Positions 25,531-34,835 are shown, counted from the stretch's first letter. The stretch: 64,000 nucleotides of DNA from SZUA-430 sp964547645 (GCA_964547645.1 CAZJOM010000005.1:35147-99146); one strand, 5' to 3'. Notes: generated by a model not told the origin, from the letters alone. Numbers and translations are program-made.

Positions 25531-26439
25531 TCACTCCATTGTGATGCGCGGCGCTGGGCGGTTGTCACCGGCTTCTAGTTTGGCAGCGATGCGGGTGGCG
25601 AGTTGGAGGAAGGCTTGGGCTTGCGGGCTGTTGGGTTCGCTGGCCGTGATGGGAGTGCCGCCATCGGAGGTTTCGCGGATCGCGATGTGCAGGGGGATTT
25701 CGCCCAAGAAATCCGTGCCGAGTTTGGCGGCTGTTTCGCGGGCGCCGCCGTGGCCGAAGATGTGGCTCTCGTGGCCGCAGTTCGGGCACACGAAGGTGCT
25801 CATGTTTTCGACGATGCCGAAGACGGGCACGTGCGTCTTCTTGAACATCGCAAGGCCCTTGCGTGCGTCGATGAGCGCAATGTCTTGCGGGGTCGAGACG
25901 ATGACGGCACCGGCTAGGGGGACACGTTGGGCGAGCGTGAGTTGGGCGTCGCCGGTGCCGGGTGGCATGTCGACGACGAGGACATCCAGCGGGGCCCATT
26001 CGACGTCGTAGATGAGCTGCGTCAGCGCGGTCATCACCATGGGACCGCGCCAGATCATCGGCTGATCGTCATCGATCAGCGAGCCGATCGAGATCGCCTT
26101 CAGGCCCCAGGCGTTCATGGGTTGAAGTTTCTTGCCGTCCTTAGAGGTCGGCTTGCCGGTGAGGCCAAGCATGCGCGGGATCGAGGGGCCGTAGATGTCG
26201 GCGTCGAGGAGGCCGACACTGCGACCGAGCTTGGTCAGGGCAATTGCCAGGTTGACTGCAACGGTCGATTTGCCGACGCCGCCCTTGCCGCTGGCGACAG
26301 CGATGACGGCTTTGACGCCAGGCGGACCTTGGCGTTCGGCGGCGCCGGCACGTGGGGTCGCTTCAGCCTGCATCTGCGTGTTCGGAGCCGCGCGGCGTGG
26401 CGGCGGGGTGGCGGCCTTGTGTGCCGTCAATACCGCGGT
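25531..26439 (-). CDS. Mrp/ApbC (NBP35-type) Fe-S carrier ATPase, 5' end lost in gap
   Basis: P-loop ATPase of the Mrp/ApbC family, which carries Fe-S clusters to apoproteins. Visible are the deviant Walker A VASGKGGVGKSTVAVNLA, LDADIYGPSIPRMLG, VDMPPGTGDAQLTLAQ, and the cluster-binding CPNC motif (STFVCPNCGHESH). Over 300 codons are seen, and the frame runs open into the 100-N gap (TAVLTAHKAA). Alphaproteobacterial Mrp normally has an N-terminal DUF59/MIP18 domain of about 90 residues. None is seen beyond the gap, so that domain and the start must lie in missing sequence. An internal TTG at 26430 is not a credible start. Confidence 0.9.
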   Translation of the reverse strand, partial: TAVLTAHKAATPPPRRAAPNTQMQAEATPRAGAAERQGPPGVKAVIAVASGKGGVGKSTVAVNLAIALTKLGRSVGLLDADIYGPSIPRMLGLTGKPTSKDGKKLQPMNAWGLKAISIGSLIDDDQPMIWRGPMVMTALTQLIYDVEWAPLDVLVVDMPPGTGDAQLTLAQRVPLAGAVIVSTPQDIALIDARKGLAMFKKTHVPVFGIVENMSTFVCPNCGHESHIFGHGGARETAAKLGTDFLGEIPLHIAIRETSDGGTPITASEPNSPQAQAFLQLATRIAAKLEAGDNRPAPRITME

Positions 26440-26539
26440 NNNNNNNNNNNNNNNNNNNNNNNNNNNNNNNNNNNNNNNNNNNNNNNNNNNNNNNNNNNNN
26501 NNNNNNNNNNNNNNNNNNNNNNNNNNNNNNNNNNNNNNN
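26440..26539. other. Assembly gap (100 N)
   Basis: The flanks do not overlap each other, so real sequence is missing here. It should hold at least the start and N-terminal domain of the mrp/apbC gene. The N count is probably a placeholder. Confidence 0.9.
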
Positions 26540-26716
26540 GCCAGCGCATTGCGCAGGCGGGCGTTAGGAACTTATAAACCGGCCCTAACGGTACATCCAA
26601 TGTGGTTTGTGTCGCGTGATTCGTTGAGGATGTATCCGGTGTGCCGGGGCTTCGGGCCGACCTTCGTCGGTGCCTCTTTCCGCCCCATCCCGGCTTAGTT
26701 GAGTTGAGAGGACGAG

Positions 26717-27856
26717 ATGCCCTGGAACGACAACAAGGGGGGCGGCGGTGGCTGGGGCCCCGGCGGCGGCGGACGCGGACCATGGGGGCAAGGGCCCTCG
26801 AACGGTGGCGGCGGACGCGGTCAGGGGCCAAACATTCGCCCGCCCGATCTTGACGAAGTGTTCAAGCGCGCGCGCGATTGGCTTCGCCGGATGTTTCCGA
26901 ACCAGCCGCCGGGCGGGATCGTGTTCTTCGGCGGCGCTGCGATTGCTCTGGCGCTCTGGCTTTTCACCGGCGTCTACGTCGTTCAGCCGGCGGAGCAGGG
27001 CATCGTGCTGCGCTTCGGCGGTTACGTCGACAAGCTTGGGCCGGGCTTGCACATTCGTCTTCCCTATCCGATCGAAACGGTCTTGCGGCCGAATGTCGAG
27101 CAGGAGAACCAGGTCAATGTCGGCTTCCGGATCGACGCGGAGTCGGCGCGCGACGACAACATCGACGTGCCGATCGAAAGCATGATGCTGACCGGCGACG
27201 AAAACGTCGTCGACATCGACTTCGTCGTGTTTTGGAAGGTGGCCGAGGCGGAGAACTTTTTGTTCCAAGTCGCCGAGGTGGACGAGACGATTAAGGCGGT
27301 CGCCGAAAGCGCGATGCGCGAGGCGGTCGGTCAGGCGAAGATCGATTCGATACAGACCGAAGGCCGTGCCGAAGCGCAGGATAAGGTCCGCAAGCTGATG
27401 CAGGGGACGCTCGATTCCTACAAAGCGGGCGTCACGATCACGCGCATTCTGTTGCGCAAGGTCGATCCGCCGAGCCAGGTGATCGACGCGTTCCGCGACG
27501 TGCAAGCGGCGCGCGCGGATCAGGAAAAGAAGCGCAACGAAGCGCAGCGTCATGCGAACACGATCATTCCGCAAGCGCGAGGCGAGGCGGCGAAAATCGA
27601 GCAGGACGCGGAAGCCTACAAACAGCAGATGATCACGGAAGCGCAGGGTGAGGCGCAGCGTTTCCTGTCGATCCTCGATCAGTACAAGAACGCGCGGGAA
27701 GTGACTCGCGAACGTATGTACATCGAAACGATGCAGCGGGTGCTTGGCGGCACCAACAAGATCATCATCGAGAACAAGAACGGCGTCGTGCAGTATCTGC
27801 CGCTGCCGGAGCTTCGGCGTACGCAGACGCCCGCCACAACGACCGGGGGGAACTAG
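26717..27856 (+). CDS. hflK: FtsH protease modulator HflK
   Basis: HflK and HflC form a large inner-membrane SPFH/prohibitin complex that cages and tunes FtsH. The 379-residue protein has a Gly-rich cytoplasmic N-terminus (WGPGGGGRGPWGQG), one membrane segment (GGIVFFGGAAIALALWLFTG, about residues 68-88) and a periplasmic SPFH domain beginning VVQPAEQGIVLRFGGYVDK. A long coiled coil rich in Glu, Ala and Gln follows (QKKRNEAQRHANT-type). It lies 3 bp before hflC, in the conserved hflK-hflC-htrA order. Confidence 0.96.
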   Translation: MPWNDNKGGGGGWGPGGGGRGPWGQGPSNGGGGRGQGPNIRPPDLDEVFKRARDWLRRMFPNQPPGGIVFFGGAAIALALWLFTGVYVVQPAEQGIVLRFGGYVDKLGPGLHIRLPYPIETVLRPNVEQENQVNVGFRIDAESARDDNIDVPIESMMLTGDENVVDIDFVVFWKVAEAENFLFQVAEVDETIKAVAESAMREAVGQAKIDSIQTEGRAEAQDKVRKLMQGTLDSYKAGVTITRILLRKVDPPSQVIDAFRDVQAARADQEKKRNEAQRHANTIIPQARGEAAKIEQDAEAYKQQMITEAQGEAQRFLSILDQYKNAREVTRERMYIETMQRVLGGTNKIIIENKNGVVQYLPLPELRRTQTPATTTGGN

Positions 27857-27859
27857 CCC

Positions 27860-28732
27860 ATGCGCAATGCCAACGGCGTGTTGCTGTTCATCGTTGCGGC
27901 GCTTTTGTTCGTCGCGTTCAACAGCGTTTTCATCGTGGATCAGCGCGAGCAAGCGTTGATCACGCAGTTCGGCGACCCGAAGCGGGTCGTGAACGAACCG
28001 GGCTTGTCGTTCAAGGTGCCGTTCGTTCAAACGGTGACGTTCTTCGACAAGCGCATTCTAGCGCTCGATGCGCCGCCGGAAGAGGTGATCGCGTCGGACA
28101 AGCGCCGGATTGTCGTCGATGCCTTTGCGCGCTATCGCATCGCCGATCCGCTGCGGTTCTATCAGTCGGTGCGGACGGAAGCGGTGGCGAAGCAGCGTTT
28201 GTCGTCGATCTTGAGTTCGAGCCTGCGCGGCGTGCTGGGCCAAAAGTCGTTCGTGGCGCTGTTGTCGTCGGAGCGCGCGAACATGATGCGGTCCATCCGC
28301 GACCAGATTAAGGCCGAGTCGCTTGCGTTCGGCATCGACGTCGTGGACGTGAGAATTCGGCGCGCCGATTTGCCGAAGGAGAACTTGGAAGCCGTGTTCG
28401 GGCGGATGCAGACGGAGCGGCAACGCGAAGCGGCCGGCTATCGCGCGGCCGGTGACGAGGAGGCGCAGCGCATTCGCTCGACCGCGGACAAGGAAGTCAC
28501 GATCATCAAAGCGAATGCGACAAGGAAGTCGGAGATTCTTCGCGGTGAAGGCGATGCGGAGCGCAACCGGGTGCTCGGCGATTCCTATGGCCGCGATCCG
28601 GAGTTCTTCGAGTTTTACCGGACGCTCAAGGCCTACGAGCAGTCGATGGGCGGGAACAACACGACGATGGTGATCTCGCCCGAAAGTCCGTTCTTCAAAT
28701 ATTTTCAGCGGGGCCAAGGCGCCGGCCGCTGA
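27860..28732 (+). CDS. hflC: FtsH protease modulator HflC
   Basis: The partner of HflK, 290 residues. It has an N-terminal signal anchor (VLLFIVAALLFVAFNSVFIV) followed by the SPFH domain (VDQREQALITQFGDPKRVV, then RYRIADPLRFYQSV) and a coiled-coil tail (AERNRVLGDSYGRDPEFFEF). Order and spacing with hflK are standard. A hairpin 32 bp after its stop may reduce transcription into the HtrA protease gene. Confidence 0.96.
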   Translation: MRNANGVLLFIVAALLFVAFNSVFIVDQREQALITQFGDPKRVVNEPGLSFKVPFVQTVTFFDKRILALDAPPEEVIASDKRRIVVDAFARYRIADPLRFYQSVRTEAVAKQRLSSILSSSLRGVLGQKSFVALLSSERANMMRSIRDQIKAESLAFGIDVVDVRIRRADLPKENLEAVFGRMQTERQREAAGYRAAGDEEAQRIRSTADKEVTIIKANATRKSEILRGEGDAERNRVLGDSYGRDPEFFEFYRTLKAYEQSMGGNNTTMVISPESPFFKYFQRGQGAGR

Positions 28733-28763
28733 ACGAACGTTCGTAAACTCATTCTTTACCACG

Positions 28764-28792
28764 CGCGGCGCTGATCATAGATCGGCGCCGCG
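28764..28792 (+). terminator. Hairpin between hflC and htrA-type gene
   Basis: A 12-bp stem (CGCGGCGCTGAT paired with ATCGGCGCCGCG, one G-U pair) with a 5-nt loop is followed by TTTGCGTTTG rather than a solid T run. It may be an attenuating or weak terminator, or a processing hairpin inside the operon. Confidence 0.45.
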
Positions 28793-28825
28793 TTTGCGTT
28801 TGGGCGGCCCACGAAGGGGATTTGC

Positions 28826-30193
28826 TTGCTGAAATTTGTCGGCGCGGCGGCGGCGTTCGCGATCTCTATGGCTGCGGCTCACGCTCGGCCGGCGCCTGAG
28901 GGTTTCTCCGAATTGGTGGAGAAGCTCTCACCCTCGGTCGTGAACGTTGCGACCGAGCGGCCGGTGCAGCAGACGGCGCGGGATGCGCGCATGCCGCTGC
29001 AGCGCAGCGGCGTCGACAAGGACGCGCGATCGCTGGGATCGGGCTTCGTGATCGATCCTTCGGGACTGATCGTGACCAACAATCATGTGATTGACGGGGC
29101 ATCTGAGATTTACGTCACGCTGCGTGACGGAACGCGCCGCGCGGCGGTGGTTCAAGGGCGCGATGCGAAGACGGATATCGCGCTTCTTAAAATCGCGACG
29201 ACACGGCCGCTGCCGGCGGTGACGTTCGGTGACTCAGACGTGGCTCAGGCCGGCGACTGGGTGCTCGCGATCGGCAATCCATTCGGGCTGGGGGGCAGCG
29301 TGTCGGCGGGCATCATCAGTGCGCGGAACCGGCAGCTCGATGCTGAACTCTACGACGATTTCATCCAGACGGATGCGGCCATCAATCACGGCAATTCAGG
29401 CGGCCCGCTGTTCGACATCGACGGCCGGGTGGTCGGCGTCAACTCCGCGATCGTGTCGCCGAGCGGCGGGTCGATCGGCATCGGTTTTGCGATCCCGTCG
29501 AACACGGTGAAGGCTGTGGTCAGCCAGCTGAAGCAGTTTGGACGCGTGCGGCGGGGCTGGATCGGCGCGAATGTGCAGGATCTGACACCGGATTTAGCCT
29601 TGGGCTTCGGACTTGCGGGTCCGAGCGGCGCGCTGGTTGGGCATGTAACGCCGGGCGGGCCGGCCGCTGTTGCGGGGCTCGCGCCGGGAGATGTGGTGAC
29701 ACGGATTGACGAGACGGATGTCGTCGACTCGCGGGCAATGCAGAGGTTGGTGGCGGAAGCTGCGGCGGGGCGGCAGCTCGGCGTGAACGTCGTGCGGAAG
29801 GGCGCGGTGCAGACCGTTCGCGTGCGCGTCGGCCGGCGGCCGGAGGCGGCTGCATCCGCAACGACGACGCTGCGCGGCGATGCGGCGAACGCCGGGCTTG
29901 GCTTTCGTGTCGCCGCGCCGACGGCAGAGCTTCGGGCCCGGCATGGCATCGCGCCGGGGCTTGAGGGGGTGGTCGTGACAGCGGTCGTGCCCGGGACGGC
30001 GGCGGCGGAGGTGGGGATTGAAGCGGGCGATCTGATCGTTGCGGTCGCGCAGCAACCGGTACGGACTGTGCCGGAGTTGAAGGCGCAGGTTGCGGCGGCC
30101 GCCGCGGGTGGTCGTGGGGTTATTCTGGTGACACTGAACCGGGGCGGCGAAGTTTCCTTCCAGGCCCTGCGTTTGGTGGGTTTGAAGCGTTAG
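28826..30193 (+). CDS. Do-family periplasmic serine protease (DegP/HtrA type)
   Basis: A 455-residue HtrA protease with a signal peptide (to about residue 20, AAHARPAPEG). The trypsin-like domain has the catalytic triad: His87 in VTNNHVIDG, Asp117 in KTDIALLKI and Ser191 in NHGNSGGPLFD. Two PDZ domains follow (about 245-335 and 355-450; GHVTPGGPAAVAGLAPGD and AVVPGTAAAEVGIEAGD). Such enzymes degrade or refold misfolded envelope proteins. The start is TTG at 28826, behind AAGGGGA; no in-frame ATG precedes the signal peptide. Its place after hflKC groups three envelope quality-control genes. Confidence 0.94.
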   Translation: MLKFVGAAAAFAISMAAAHARPAPEGFSELVEKLSPSVVNVATERPVQQTARDARMPLQRSGVDKDARSLGSGFVIDPSGLIVTNNHVIDGASEIYVTLRDGTRRAAVVQGRDAKTDIALLKIATTRPLPAVTFGDSDVAQAGDWVLAIGNPFGLGGSVSAGIISARNRQLDAELYDDFIQTDAAINHGNSGGPLFDIDGRVVGVNSAIVSPSGGSIGIGFAIPSNTVKAVVSQLKQFGRVRRGWIGANVQDLTPDLALGFGLAGPSGALVGHVTPGGPAAVAGLAPGDVVTRIDETDVVDSRAMQRLVAEAAAGRQLGVNVVRKGAVQTVRVRVGRRPEAAASATTTLRGDAANAGLGFRVAAPTAELRARHGIAPGLEGVVVTAVVPGTAAAEVGIEAGDLIVAVAQQPVRTVPELKAQVAAAAAGGRGVILVTLNRGGEVSFQALRLVGLKR

Positions 30194-30256
30194 CAAAACG
30201 TTAAAGTGGGCTGCGCGCTAGCGCTGCGTTAACGCCGGATCGGCGATAATCTGCGC

Positions 30257-32857
30257 ATGAGCGGGATATTCGGACCATCGGGTGGGCCATCGCGGCCCAC
30301 GTTCGATTTTTCGGTGCTGGGGGATTACTACCTCGCGCAGTCCCAATTGCGCGCGCCGAGTGCGGCGAGCAAGCGGTCCGCGACCCCTGCCGTATCGTTC
30401 GCGCCGTGGGAGCAGCGCAACCAAAACACGACGCCGATTGCGAACCTGCGCGAGGCGCTTAGCGCGACGTCGTTCGTGAACACGCGTGACAGTGCGTTCG
30501 ACAAGTCGAGCGTTGCGCCGGATCACAAGAAGCTGTTCGCGCTCTACAAAGGCTTATCGCAACTGCGCGCATTGGCGGCGCACTCGGCAGAGGAGAAGAC
30601 TCCTGCGGCCGAGCGTACGGGCCTGAATCGGCGGTTCGAAGCGGGCTTGCAGGAAATCAAAACCTATCTCTCCGACAAAGCGTTTGACGAGTTGACGATG
30701 CTGTTTGGGCAGCGCGCGTCGAAGGTCGATAGCGGGTTTCGCGTGCCGCGGCCGCCGTCGCTCTATTCGGGGCCGTCGCTGGTGAACGGTGCGTCGAGTA
30801 CGGTCGTTCCGGGGTTGACGGGGACCGAGGTGTTTACGGTCGCGGTGGCGAAGGCTTCGGGCACGATCAACGTTACGATGGATCTCTCCCAGATCACGGG
30901 CGACCTTTCGCTCGACAATGTGCTTGCCTACATGAATTCGCAGATGGCGGCGGCGGATCTTTCCACGCGTTTCACGCGCACGGTGTTCGACGGGAAGACC
31001 AGCACGGATCCGAAGCGCTACGGCCTTGGCGTGCAGACCGTGGCAACGGAGCGGGTGACGCTTTCGGCCGCGAGCTCGTCGCCGGCGGTCTATGTGGCCG
31101 GGCTTGGCGGTACGGGTGCGACGCAGACCGGTCAGCTGATGAAGCTCACCGATCAGGGCTCAAGCATTGCGAGTAATTTCAACGCCAAGATCGCGCCGAA
31201 GACCGGGACCGCAGACGTGCGCGCGACGGCAACGGATGCGAACGGCAACGTCTTCGTCGTCGGCAGTGTGACGGGTGATCTTGGCTCCGGCATCGTGCAG
31301 GGCGATCAAGACGTCTATCTACGCAAGTACGATGCTGCCGGGCAGGTGATCTGGAGCCGCTTGTTGGGCTCTTCCGATCGGGCAACCGGCTTGGCACTGG
31401 CGGTCGACGCGTCCGGCAACGTTGCGATTGCTGGCAAGATCACCGACCGATTGTCGTCGTCGGCGATCGGCGGTGGCGACGATACCTTCGTGAGCAAGTT
31501 CGACGCCGACGGTCGCGAAGTCTTCACGCGCCAGATCGCGCCGACGACCGACGATCAAGCGAATGCGCTAACGTTCGGGGCGGATGGGTCGCTCTACGTT
31601 GCGGGGCAGACCAAGAGCGCTATGTCTGACGGCGTCACGCATGCCGGCGGCACCGATGCCTATCTGATGAAGCTGACGACGACCGGCGCGCTCGACTATG
31701 TGCGTCAGTTCGGCGGCGCGGAGGACGATCGTGCGACGGCTGTGGCCGTCGACGGCAACGGCGATGTGATTTTGGGCACGATGGAAGGCGGCGAGGCGAA
31801 GGTGCGCAAGCTGCTTTCGAGTGACGGGACGTCGCCTGCAGTTTGGGAGATGTCGCTTGGCACGGTGGGGCAGGGCCGGTTGAGCTCGCTCGCCATCGAC
31901 GGCGGCAATGTCTATGTCGGTGGCACGACCAGCAACGCTGCGCTGGACGCTGGCGGGCAGGCGACGATCGCCAATGCGCATGGCGGCGGCACGGACGGCT
32001 TCGTCGTGAAGATCACCGACAGCGGCACGACCGCTGCGGCGGACTTCGTTTCCTATGTCGGCACATCCGGAGACGATGGCGCCGCAGGGGTTGCGATCGC
32101 GAACGGCGACATCTACCTGGCCGGCTCGACGAACGGCAGTTTCAGCGGCGGCGCGGCGCCGGGCAAAACGAACGGCTATGTCGTGAAGGTCGATGGCAAC
32201 GGCGCGCGGGTTTGGGCGCATCAATATGAGAGTACGCAAGGCGCAGCGTCGGCGACGGCGCTGACCGTCGATCCGCAGGGTGCGTCGGTTCTCGATGCGT
32301 TGGGCCTGCCGCGGGGGACGATCGCTTTTGACGAGTCGCGCCTGATTACGGCGACATCGACGGTGCGGGCGGGCGACTATTTCTCGATCAAAGTGAACGG
32401 CGGGACCGCGCTTAAGATCACGGTCGCCGCCGGTGACACGATGCGGACGCTGGTCACGCGGATCAATTCGGCGATGCTGCTCAAAGGCGAGGCCGCGTTG
32501 ACACGCAGTGGCGGTGACGGCGTTCGTCTCTCGGCCAAGGAAGGAAACGTGATCGAGCTGATCCGCGGCAAGGACGGGTTCGACGCGCTGGCAGGGCTGG
32601 GTCTGGAGCCCGGCAAGCTTGATGCGGTGAAGAAGGATGTTGCCGCCTCGAGCCTGACGAAGAAGGACAAAAACCTGTTCGCGCTGTCGCTCGGTACGGA
32701 CATGGTGATCGGCGACAAGCTGAAAGCGCGCACGGCGACCTATCAACTTGCCGCGTCGATGGAGACGATCAAGAACGCGTATCTGGTGCTGACGCGCCCC
32801 GCGCGTCCCAACGCGCAAACCCAGCGCGCATTGGCGAGTTATGGCGCCGGCGGGTAA
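30257..32857 (+). CDS. Large beta-propeller (SBBP repeat) flagellar-region protein, FlaEY-like
   Basis: An 866-residue protein without a signal peptide. The N-terminal part (about 1-180) is charged and helical. Residues about 275-675 are a run of SBBP-type repeats of about 55 residues with recurring VDASGNV, GGGTDGFVVK and FDADGREV-like elements, which predict a beta-propeller. Residues about 700-790 resemble the flagellin-hook IN motif of FliD-type proteins (VRAGDYFSIKVNGGTALKI, then TMRTLVTRINSAML and FDALAGLGLEPGKL). This combination and its place beside flgI recall the Caulobacter regulatory protein FlaEY, an assignment from memory rather than a search. It probably acts on filament or hook assembly. 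Confidence 0.75.
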   Translation: MSGIFGPSGGPSRPTFDFSVLGDYYLAQSQLRAPSAASKRSATPAVSFAPWEQRNQNTTPIANLREALSATSFVNTRDSAFDKSSVAPDHKKLFALYKGLSQLRALAAHSAEEKTPAAERTGLNRRFEAGLQEIKTYLSDKAFDELTMLFGQRASKVDSGFRVPRPPSLYSGPSLVNGASSTVVPGLTGTEVFTVAVAKASGTINVTMDLSQITGDLSLDNVLAYMNSQMAAADLSTRFTRTVFDGKTSTDPKRYGLGVQTVATERVTLSAASSSPAVYVAGLGGTGATQTGQLMKLTDQGSSIASNFNAKIAPKTGTADVRATATDANGNVFVVGSVTGDLGSGIVQGDQDVYLRKYDAAGQVIWSRLLGSSDRATGLALAVDASGNVAIAGKITDRLSSSAIGGGDDTFVSKFDADGREVFTRQIAPTTDDQANALTFGADGSLYVAGQTKSAMSDGVTHAGGTDAYLMKLTTTGALDYVRQFGGAEDDRATAVAVDGNGDVILGTMEGGEAKVRKLLSSDGTSPAVWEMSLGTVGQGRLSSLAIDGGNVYVGGTTSNAALDAGGQATIANAHGGGTDGFVVKITDSGTTAAADFVSYVGTSGDDGAAGVAIANGDIYLAGSTNGSFSGGAAPGKTNGYVVKVDGNGARVWAHQYESTQGAASATALTVDPQGASVLDALGLPRGTIAFDESRLITATSTVRAGDYFSIKVNGGTALKITVAAGDTMRTLVTRINSAMLLKGEAALTRSGGDGVRLSAKEGNVIELIRGKDGFDALAGLGLEPGKLDAVKKDVAASSLTKKDKNLFALSLGTDMVIGDKLKARTATYQLAASMETIKNAYLVLTRPARPNAQTQRALASYGAGG

Positions 32858-32999
32858 TCCGGAACCCTAGGCTCAAGGGGATGTGCTGCGCCGCAGGATC
32901 GGGTTGGCTGCTGGCTTGGGTCTTCGATTGCAACGCTTTTGGAGTTAGGATGCGACGCGTCCGTATTCGGTGACGCGCATCGAGGCGTCGTGCGTGCGC

Positions 33000-33419
33000 C
33001 TAAACCGCCTGATTGAACGTCATCGCCGACGCGCGGCCCTGCGGGGGTGCGAAGGTGCCGGTCTTGGCGTAGGCGGTCGGGGTTTCGCGAGCGGTCACGG
33101 CTTCGGCGACGGCTTTGACGAGCCCTTCGGTGACGTGGCGGAAGCGGGCGAGCAGGCGTTGCTGCTCTTTCATGCCTTTGTGCAGGCGTTCGGTCGCGGT
33201 CTTCAGGCGCTGCTTCAGGTCTGTCGCGACGGCGGTCATCGGGGTTGCTTTGAAGGCGGCCACGGCTTTGCCGTAGTGCGCGAGTAGGACGGCGCGGTCG
33301 CCTTCGTTTTGGGCGAGGGCCGAGGGGCGGTTGCCCTTCAGCGTCGCGATGTCTTGTTCGATCAGGACCGCGAGCTTTGTCGTGAGCGCGATCAACTCGT
33401 CGGCTTTGTCGAGGCTCAT
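33000..33419 (-). CDS. FlgN/FlbY-like flagellar protein
   Basis: A 139-residue protein, all-helical in its first 110 residues (SLDKADELIALTTKLAVLIE, RDVA-like RAVLLAHYGKAVAAFKA, RFRHVTEGLVKAVAEAV). It ends with a low-complexity tail (YAKTGTFAPPQGRAS). This matches FlgN-type export chaperones and the position of Caulobacter flbY behind the rod-binding gene. The ATG at 33419 overlaps the rod-binding protein stop by 4 bp. It is last in the flgI operon, under the sigma-54 promoter at 34877-34893. Its direct partner is not known from sequence. Confidence 0.78.
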   Translation of the reverse strand: MSLDKADELIALTTKLAVLIEQDIATLKGNRPSALAQNEGDRAVLLAHYGKAVAAFKATPMTAVATDLKQRLKTATERLHKGMKEQQRLLARFRHVTEGLVKAVAEAVTARETPTAYAKTGTFAPPQGRASAMTFNQAV

Positions 33420-33724
33420 TGGCGTTTGCCCTCTTGGATGGCCAAAAGTTCGCGCTTCACCATCGAGGCTAAGCCCATGCCGCCTTGATCGGCGAGCTGC
33501 TTGCCGATGTCTTGGATCATCATCGAGCGGAAGATCTTTTCGCCGGTGCCGCCGCCCATGGGGCCGTCGGTTTTCACTTCCGACCACATCTGCTCGAACA
33601 TCTGCGAGATGAACACGGCTTCGAAATCGCGCGCGGTCTTGTCGATGTTGCCCTTGACCGACGGCAGCTTGGGCTGCGTCGCTGCGAAGTTGGCGTTGGC
33701 GAGGTCGAGCGAACCGAGGTTCAT
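33416..33724 (-). CDS. Rod-binding protein (FlgJ N-terminal domain only)
   Basis: A 102-residue protein matching the rod-capping half of FlgJ without the muramidase half, as is usual in Alphaproteobacteria (named CheL in Caulobacter). The core is KTARDFEAVFISQMFEQMW, then GGGTGEKIFRSMMIQDIGKQ and LADQGGMGLASMVKREL. It assists polymerisation of the flagellar rod in the periplasm. It starts 1 bp after the flgI stop and overlaps the next gene by 4 bp. Confidence 0.92.
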   Translation of the reverse strand: MNLGSLDLANANFAATQPKLPSVKGNIDKTARDFEAVFISQMFEQMWSEVKTDGPMGGGTGEKIFRSMMIQDIGKQLADQGGMGLASMVKRELLAIQEGKRQ

Positions 33725-33725
33725 A

Positions 33726-34835
33726 TTACATCACCTCGATTTCGGCCTGCAGAGCGCCGGCCGCCTTGATCGCCTGTAGGATCGCGATCATGTCGCGCGG
33801 GCCGACGCCGAGCGCGTTCAGGCCGTTGACCAGCTGCTGCAGGCTGACGCCGGCGCGGAGCACCGTGAGCTTTCGATCGGTCGCTTCGTCGATCTGCACG
33901 TCCGTGCGCGGTACGACGGTGGTTTCGCCGTCGCTGAAGGGCGCGGGCTGCGAGACTTCCGGGAACTCGGTGACGCGGATCGTCAGGTTGCCCTGCGCGA
34001 TCGCGACGCCGGAGACGCGGACGTCGGAGCCCATGACGATGATGCCCGAGGCTTCGTCGATCACGACCTTCGCGGGCAGGTCGGGTTGCACGCGCAACTG
34101 TTCGATGTCGGTGAGCAAGCCCACCATGTTGCCCTGATATGCGGTCGGCATTGCCACGCGCACGGTGCCGGGGTCAGTCGCGTTGGCGACTTTCGAGCCG
34201 ACGAAGTTGTTGATCGCGTCGCTCATGCGTTTCGCGGTCGTGAAGTCCGGGTTGCGGAGCGCGAGGCGCAGCGACTTCAACGTGGCGAGTTCGAATTGGA
34301 TTTCACGTTCGACGATCGCGCCGGCGGAGATGCGGCCCGAGGTCGGGACGCCGCGCGTCACTGAAGAGGCTTGGCCTTGGGCTGAGAAGCCGGAGATTGC
34401 GATCTGGCCTTGGCCGATCGCGTAGACGTTGCCGTCCGCGCCGAGCAGCGGCGTGACCAGCAGCGTGCCGCCCTGGAGGTTCTTCGCATCGCCCAATGCG
34501 CTGACCGTGATGTCGATGCGCGAGCCCTGGGTTGAAAACGGGGGGAGATTGGCGGTGACGATGACCGCCGCGACGTTGCCGCTTGAAATGTTGGCGCCGC
34601 GGGTGTTCACGCCCAATCGCTCCAACATTGCTTGCAAGCTCTGCTGCGTGCCCGGCGCGTTGCGCAGGCTGTCGCCGGTACCGTTCAGGCCGACGACCAG
34701 GCCATAGCCCACCAGCATGTTTTCGCGCACGCCTTCGACGTCGGCGATGTCCTTGATGCGGGAATAGGCATGGGCAGCCGTTGCCGCGAATGCAGCGAGG
34801 CCGATGGCAGCGGCGATTGTCAGTACACGGCGCAT
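33726..34835 (-). CDS. flgI: Flagellar basal-body P-ring protein FlgI
   Basis: FlgI forms the P ring around the rod in the peptidoglycan layer. The 369-residue precursor has a signal peptide (LTIAAAIGLAAFAATAAHA) and family segments SRIKDIADVEGVRENMLVGY, GLVVGLNGTGDSLRNAPGTQ and VERLGVN-like LERLGVNTRGANISSGNVA. It ends with NALGVGPRDMIAILQAIKAA. It heads the flgI, rod-binding, FlgN-like operon. A near-perfect sigma-54 promoter sits 42-58 bp upstream. Confidence 0.97.
   Translation of the reverse strand: MRRVLTIAAAIGLAAFAATAAHAYSRIKDIADVEGVRENMLVGYGLVVGLNGTGDSLRNAPGTQQSLQAMLERLGVNTRGANISSGNVAAVIVTANLPPFSTQGSRIDITVSALGDAKNLQGGTLLVTPLLGADGNVYAIGQGQIAISGFSAQGQASSVTRGVPTSGRISAGAIVEREIQFELATLKSLRLALRNPDFTTAKRMSDAINNFVGSKVANATDPGTVRVAMPTAYQGNMVGLLTDIEQLRVQPDLPAKVVIDEASGIIVMGSDVRVSGVAIAQGNLTIRVTEFPEVSQPAPFSDGETTVVPRTDVQIDEATDRKLTVLRAGVSLQQLVNGLNALGVGPRDMIAILQAIKAAGALQAEIEVM

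Noticed and set aside
26585..28030. A 481-codon minus-strand frame opposite hflK
   Set aside because: Shadow of HflK; no start signal or family match.
30209..30222. Possible sigma-54 site before the propeller gene
   Set aside because: GG-N10-GC spacing is present, but the -24 box (GGCTGC) and -12 (TAGC) match poorly; too weak to call.
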